Source: CAZRGV01 sp964599655 (GTDB lineage: Bacteria; Planctomycetota; Planctomycetia; Isosphaerales; Isosphaeraceae). From it: a stretch of DNA of 45,082 nt. Made by a program: the position numbers and the translations under genes. The stretch lies in contig CAZRGV010000041.1 of NCBI GenBank assembly GCA_964599655.1, positions 1-45,082 of the forward strand, written 5' to 3'. The notes below the pieces were generated by a model. That model made no database searches, was not told the DNA's origin, and was given only the letters and a program-made list of their open reading frames with translations. Of the stretch, positions 42,701-45,082 are shown one piece after another; the first letter of the stretch is position 1; each line of letters begins with the position of its first letter.

Positions 42701-42945
42701 ACAACCCACTTCGAGGCATCGACCACGCGCGCCTTCGGGCTCGCCTCGAACGCGCCGATGGCGACGATCCGGTCCCCCCGAATCGCCACGTCGGCCCGAC
42801 GCCCCGGCGCCCCCGTCCCGTCGACGACCAGCCCCCCCTTGAGCACCCAGTCCGCCTGAACCGGCTCGCCGCCTCTCGCCGCCGCCCCCGCGAACCCCAG
42901 CAGAACCACCATCGCCCCGATCCACCACCGTGGTTGACGCCTCAC
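39748..42945 (-). CDS. Two-domain amidohydrolase: D-aminoacylase-like plus YtcJ-like (contains N gap)
   Basis: GTG at 42945, after GGGAGGTGAGG, starts a signal peptide (RRQPRWWIGAMVVLLGFAGAAARG). A 1065-codon frame follows. Residues about 30-545 are an N-acyl-D-amino-acid deacylase-like domain (GLVVDGTGAPG, DLHSHSDGS, GNCGGGP, LAGRGTIREG). Residues about 550-1060 are a YtcJ-like amidohydrolase domain (PGLIDAHGHL, DGHAAWANSEALRRA, THAIGDKGN, FGSDFPVE). Each has its own metal-binding barrel. The 20-N gap sits at about residue 578 and replaces the strand before PGLID; the flanking phase is consistent. An exported peptide or acyl-amino-acid scavenger is inferred. A missed gene boundary is possible but no internal start or stop is seen. 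Confidence 0.82.
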   Translation of the reverse strand: MRRQPRWWIGAMVVLLGFAGAAARGGEPVQADWVLKGGLVVDGTGAPGRRADVAIRGDRIVAIGAFEASPKARVVDASKWVVAPGFIDLHSHSDGSILGPKTKSNLNYLRQGVTTVVTGNCGGGPIDVAKYFQALQKQGIGSNVIHLIPHGSLRRSVLGNGEVKADGAALSKMEALVDRGMRDGAWGMSTGLIYLPGRYADLTELVALSKVVAKHGGLYASHIRNEESGLLAAIDEAIAVGRESGAPVHISHLKASGKANWGKVVEACGKIEAARAAGQTVTADQYPYVASSTSLGAMVVPHWALQGSAADFAKIADDPVQGVKLREGILEGLDERGGGAAIRIARYEAMPSRVGRDLVTIARMEGTTPLEVVLDIQRHGGAQAINFGMSEKDVRYVMAKPYVSTASDGSAHAPGGGDRPHPRAYGTFPRKIRYALDEHVLTLEQAIRASSGLPAEILGLAGRGTIREGAIADLVVFDPETFRDVATFDDPTRYATGVMYLFVNGVAAIEDGEYRNRLPGRVLRPQTDGPADLILKVGRIWTGDARHPWAEAMASRNGEIVAVGSADEVSRYRGHXXXXXXXGDFAMPGLIDAHGHLTSLGSTVDQIDLRGVTSPEEVARRVKERIASEPGDGWILGRNWDQSLWPGGAFPKAAMLDAVAPDRPVWLRRVDGHAAWANSEALRRAKVSKDTKAPPDGQILRDDEGNPTGVFVDGAMGLVGRVVPPPSPESIAKHILKAQELCLKSGLTGVHDAGVGQAEEAVFRRLDREGRLKLRVYGMAHPPDGGEVEFASHPPIPRKSGRRFEMRAIKLFIDGAMGSRGGLLFEPYADDPGNVGLQLIDERVLEETTKAALRHGWQICTHAIGDKGNALVLDAYAKALEAVPDAKAKGPRLRIEHAQVVRKADVARFETLGVIASMQPSHASDDMRWADARLGADSARVQGAYAWRWFLDAGVPLAFGSDFPVEVVNPFWGIYAAITRQDENGNPPGGWHPDQRLTMEETLRAFTEGSAFAGFDEDRLGRIAVGLRADVTVVDRDLFRIPAQDVLAAKVTATIVNGEIVHAAK
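41200..41219. other. Assembly gap, 20 N
   Basis: Twenty undetermined bases lie in the second domain of the amidohydrolase. The reading frame is the same on both sides, so the true length should be a multiple of three plus two, and about seven residues are missing, as expected for the family. Confidence 0.97.
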
Positions 42946-43755
42946 GTCCTCACCTCCCTCACCCGAAACCACCGAACCGACCGGCCTCGACTCGCATCGC
43001 TCGCCAGTATCGGGCCTGGCCCCCCCGAAAACCAGCCTCAACCCCGGTCTCCTCTCCGCTCCCGCAACCTGGTAGGGTCCGCCGTGCGGGCCGATCTTAC
43101 CCGATCGACGAAGACGGTCCGCGCGGCGGACCCCACCAGGCTTTCCAGTCATGACCTCCGACCGGCCAGTGTCACTGGCGGCATACATTTTCAGTGGCAT
43201 CACTTACAGACCAGGATCGGCAAGGAATTGCGAAGAAACTCGTTAACAAGTCGAGGTGGGTGGATATCATTAAACAACATGTATATAGAATTTTATGTAA
43301 TGCACTTGTTGTTTTGAATAATATAAAAGTCATTGTTTTTATATTTGATGACGTCTCTCAACTTCACCCTCGACCACCTCCGAGGAGCCTTTCCGACGAG
43401 ATTCGGCTCTCGGGCATCATCCGTGCACGATGCTTCGTTGCGTAACGTGCCGGGCCTTCCTTGTGCGGTGCGCCGGTCTTTTTGGTACATCCATGTCCGG
43501 GGTGGACTTCGATCTTGCGGCATTGAGTGCCGTCCCCTCTCGGCCGGCACATCCGACCCCACCGGGGTCGGAACACGAAAACGGAGACTGCTCCCGAGCA
43601 CGACGAGCAGAGAATCTTGAGAATTCGATCGAGATAAGGACGGAAACGTCATCGTGTGCGACAATGCCCGGCGTCGGTCAACCCGGGCTCACGATATGGT
43701 CTTGTCAGTTCATCGAATGTTCCGAACTCAGATATAAGATTCCGAAAGGGTGACG
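42946..43755. other. Gene-poor stretch with an AT-rich island
   Basis: About 810 bp between the amidohydrolase start and a small frame have no supported gene. 43230-43360 is strongly AT-rich with T and A runs, against the GC-rich surroundings. An imperfect inverted repeat (AACAACATG and CTTGTTGTT) flanks about 35 bp inside it. The region may carry divergent promoters or be a foreign remnant. Confidence 0.45.
43552..43572. repeat. Perfect 9-bp inverted repeat
   Basis: TCCGACCCC and GGGGTCGGA flank a three-base loop ACC. No T-run follows on either strand, so it is not an intrinsic terminator. It could be an operator or a relic. Function unknown. Confidence 0.5.
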
Positions 43756-43950
43756 ATGCTCAAGTTCACCGCGCGTGGCGGGACCTGTGCAATCCTGGCT
43801 GCGGTTGCCTTCCTCGCGACGGCGCTTGGCAACACGTCCGTCCTCTTGCCGCGATCGGGGATCCTCAGCTCGGAGGAGGCCGAGGCCATCTTCGATGATT
43901 CCAGGCATAGTTCTCGTTGGATGCTTCATCATCGGACTCACCGCGGATAA
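43756..43950 (+). CDS. Short frame with a signal-peptide-like start, possibly a gene fragment
   Basis: The 64-residue frame starts after GAAAGGGTGACG and reads MLKFTARGGTCAILAAVAFLATALG, a good secretion signal, then SGILSSEEAEAIFDDS. The frame then turns into arginine/histidine-rich residues and stops, while the better protein-like frame continues in the other phase at 43895. It may be the true start of the next gene with a frameshift near 43890, or a small exported protein. Confidence 0.4.
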   Translation: MLKFTARGGTCAILAAVAFLATALGNTSVLLPRSGILSSEEAEAIFDDSRHSSRWMLHHRTHRG

Positions 43951-44590
43951 GGGCCAACCCGGATGGACCACCGAGGAACTGGCCAAGGGCCTTCGGGCTC
44001 GCGACCAAGCGATCAAGAGCTACGGTGTCGATGAGCAATTCCAGGTCCGAACACGCTCGGACCACACGGGCAAGAGGCTCGATTACGCCACCGCCTCTCA
44101 TGTCGAGGTCGACCGGACGACTGGTCGCTTTTTCGTCCACAGGCTGGGACAGCTCCCCATGCCGCCCGCTCCCAGCATCGGGAAGAAGGAGGACTGGTTC
44201 ACCACCCAGGATGTTCTCATCGCGTTCGACGGCGAGCGGACCAAGGTGATGTCCAAATCGACGGGAGTGGATCCTAAAACGGGTAGAGACGCGAAAAGCT
44301 TGATCAAGACAGGGCAGATTTACCCTGGCCGCCGGCCCTCCTGGGCCATTGACCCGGACCAATACATCGGCATGTTCCAGGGTAAGTCGATCGCCGATCG
44401 TTTGACGAGCGATCCGGACCAGACCCGCTCTCGCGGTCGATTCTGGATCGATGTCACAAAGAACTTCGCTGTCCAGCGCATCGAATCGGCCTTCAAGCAG
44501 GGCACCTTCTCGTCCTGGCGCCCATTCGTCAATGCGACCGTCGACGATTGGGTCGAAGTCGAGGGGTTCTGGCTCCCGAGTCGGTATCAC
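43895..44590 (+). pseudogene. Truncated exported protein, 3' end replaced
   Basis: From ATG 43895 the frame reads MIPGIVLVGCFIIGLTADKG (signal-like) and TEELAKGLRARDQAIKSYGVDEQFQVRT, an outer-membrane-lipoprotein-sorting-like domain, to DDWVEVEGFWLPSRYHLVS near 44590. After that the frame turns into arginine-rich nonsense until 45040, while a DUF1559 C-terminus appears in another phase. The upstream ribosome-binding site is poorly placed. I read it as a broken gene; the family assignment is uncertain. Confidence 0.55.
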
Positions 44591-44864
44591 TTGGTATCTC
44601 GGCCATTTCGGCTCGACCCGGTACAACCACATCGTCCCGCCCAACCATCGAGGGCCCGGCTGCTCGGTGGAAGAGGCCGATCACGAGCTCAGGACCGGGG
44701 GCGGCGACGGCGGGATCTTCGGTGCCAGCAGCGCCCACGGCGGAGGTGTGAACTGCCTGCGAGGAGATGGAAGCATCCGGTTCGGGAAGGATTCGACGGA
44801 CCTGCGGGTCTGGAGGGCCTTGGGCACGCGGGCCGGAGGCGAGGTGATTCCCACGGACTTCTAA
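44586..44864 (+). pseudogene. C-terminal fragment of a DUF1559 pilin-like protein
   Basis: In the frame ending at TAA 44862-44864, the sequence reads GHFGSTRYNHIVPPN, then SSAHGGGVNCLRGDGSIRFGKDS and WRALGTRAGGEVIPTDF. This is the C-terminal signature of planctomycete DUF1559 proteins, with its H-X9-DG motif (His, nine residues, Asp-Gly). There is no prepilin N-terminus; the fragment directly abuts the truncated gene at about 44590 in a different frame. It is either a recombination scar or an assembly join. Confidence 0.75.
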
Positions 44865-45082
44865 CGCCAGGTTTGGCAATTGTGGCACCCGCGACGCAGC
44901 GGAACCCACCACCACACAACACCTTCCACCATCTCCCTGTGTCAACATGGCCCCTGCCTACCCTTCTCCCTTCTCATCCCCTCAACTCTCCCCAACACAC
45001 CAATCCACCTAGACCACAAACTCTTCTCTGCTTTTCTTAGAAATCCCAACCCGCATCTTCCGATATTGAAGACAAAGGCCCA
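44865..45082. other. G-poor tail at the window edge
   Basis: The last 218 bp are rich in C, A and T with CACC and CTCC runs and very few G on the plus strand, unlike anything else in the window. No gene is seen. It may be a low-quality contig end or unrelated DNA. Confidence 0.45.

Noticed and set aside
42946..43203. In-frame extension of the amidohydrolase upstream of GTG 42945
   Set aside because: The added residues are low-complexity and precede a good ribosome-binding site and signal peptide, so the shorter start is preferred.
43364..43576. Minus-strand frame with a GCTKKTG-like segment, possible transposase remnant
   Set aside because: No catalytic motif, inverted repeat or known family can be seen.

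Overview
The window looks like part of a chromosome of a high-GC planctomycete, most likely of the Isosphaeraceae type. This is inferred from gene content, not from a marker gene. The supporting signs are a TIGR03067-type secreted protein, a type IV pilin-like protein, the C-terminal end of a DUF1559 protein with an H-X9-DG motif, a CocE/NonD hydrolase, a TolB-like beta-propeller, a TPR-multiheme cytochrome, many short independent transcription units, and a strong G/C bias at third codon positions. The window contains two runs of N (34750-34759 and 41200-41219), so it comes from a scaffolded draft.

Layout. 1-4263 (+): a molybdopterin oxidoreductase cut by the left edge, a zinc-ribbon protein, a glutaredoxin-like protein, a DUF2064/TIGR04282 glycosyltransferase and an isoaspartyl peptidase. 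4345-9763 (-): a membrane-anchored TPR-heptaheme cytochrome, CobT, two tandem DinB-fold proteins and a secreted beta-propeller. 9931-17955: a PduO-type cobalamin adenosyltransferase (+), then minus-strand genes for a membrane protein, IspH, a winged-helix regulator with a membrane partner, a TIGR03067 protein, a CocE-type hydrolase, a GT39-like membrane protein and a pilin-like protein. 18644-23899: a tRNA-Met(CAU) with its own terminator, a COG4299-like membrane acyltransferase, a CPBP protease (-), a 2,4-dienoyl-CoA reductase-like SDR, a CysQ/HAL2-type phosphatase and a zinc alcohol dehydrogenase.

The centre of interest is 24273-39743, about 15.5 kb with every gene on the plus strand. It encodes a cyclic-nucleotide-binding protein without a DNA-binding domain, a complete group 3b-type [NiFe] hydrogenase (beta, gamma, delta, alpha), its maturation protease, HypA, B, C, D and E (no HypF in the window), and then, 26 bp after hypE, a complete N-type F-ATPase in the order atpD-C-Q-R-B-E-F-A-G. 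The ATPase c subunit keeps Gln30, Glu63, Ser64 and Tyr68, which line up with the Na+-binding residues Q32, E65, S66 and Y70 of Ilyobacter tartaricus. Most junctions are ATGA or short overlaps, so hydrogenase, maturation and ion-translocating ATPase genes could share one transcript. The inferred picture is a module linking NAD(P)H/H2 redox balancing with ATP-driven ion pumping; the link itself is unproven.

39748-45082: a two-domain amidohydrolase (N-acyl-D-amino-acid deacylase fused to a YtcJ-like domain, interrupted by an N gap) converges on atpG. It is followed by a long gene-poor stretch with an AT-rich island, then a broken gene whose 3' end is replaced in another frame by a DUF1559 C-terminus, then a G-poor tail that may be poor-quality contig end. 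The atpC gap is flanked by a 13-bp direct duplication; removing 56 nt restores a normal atpC, so that locus is probably an assembly artefact.
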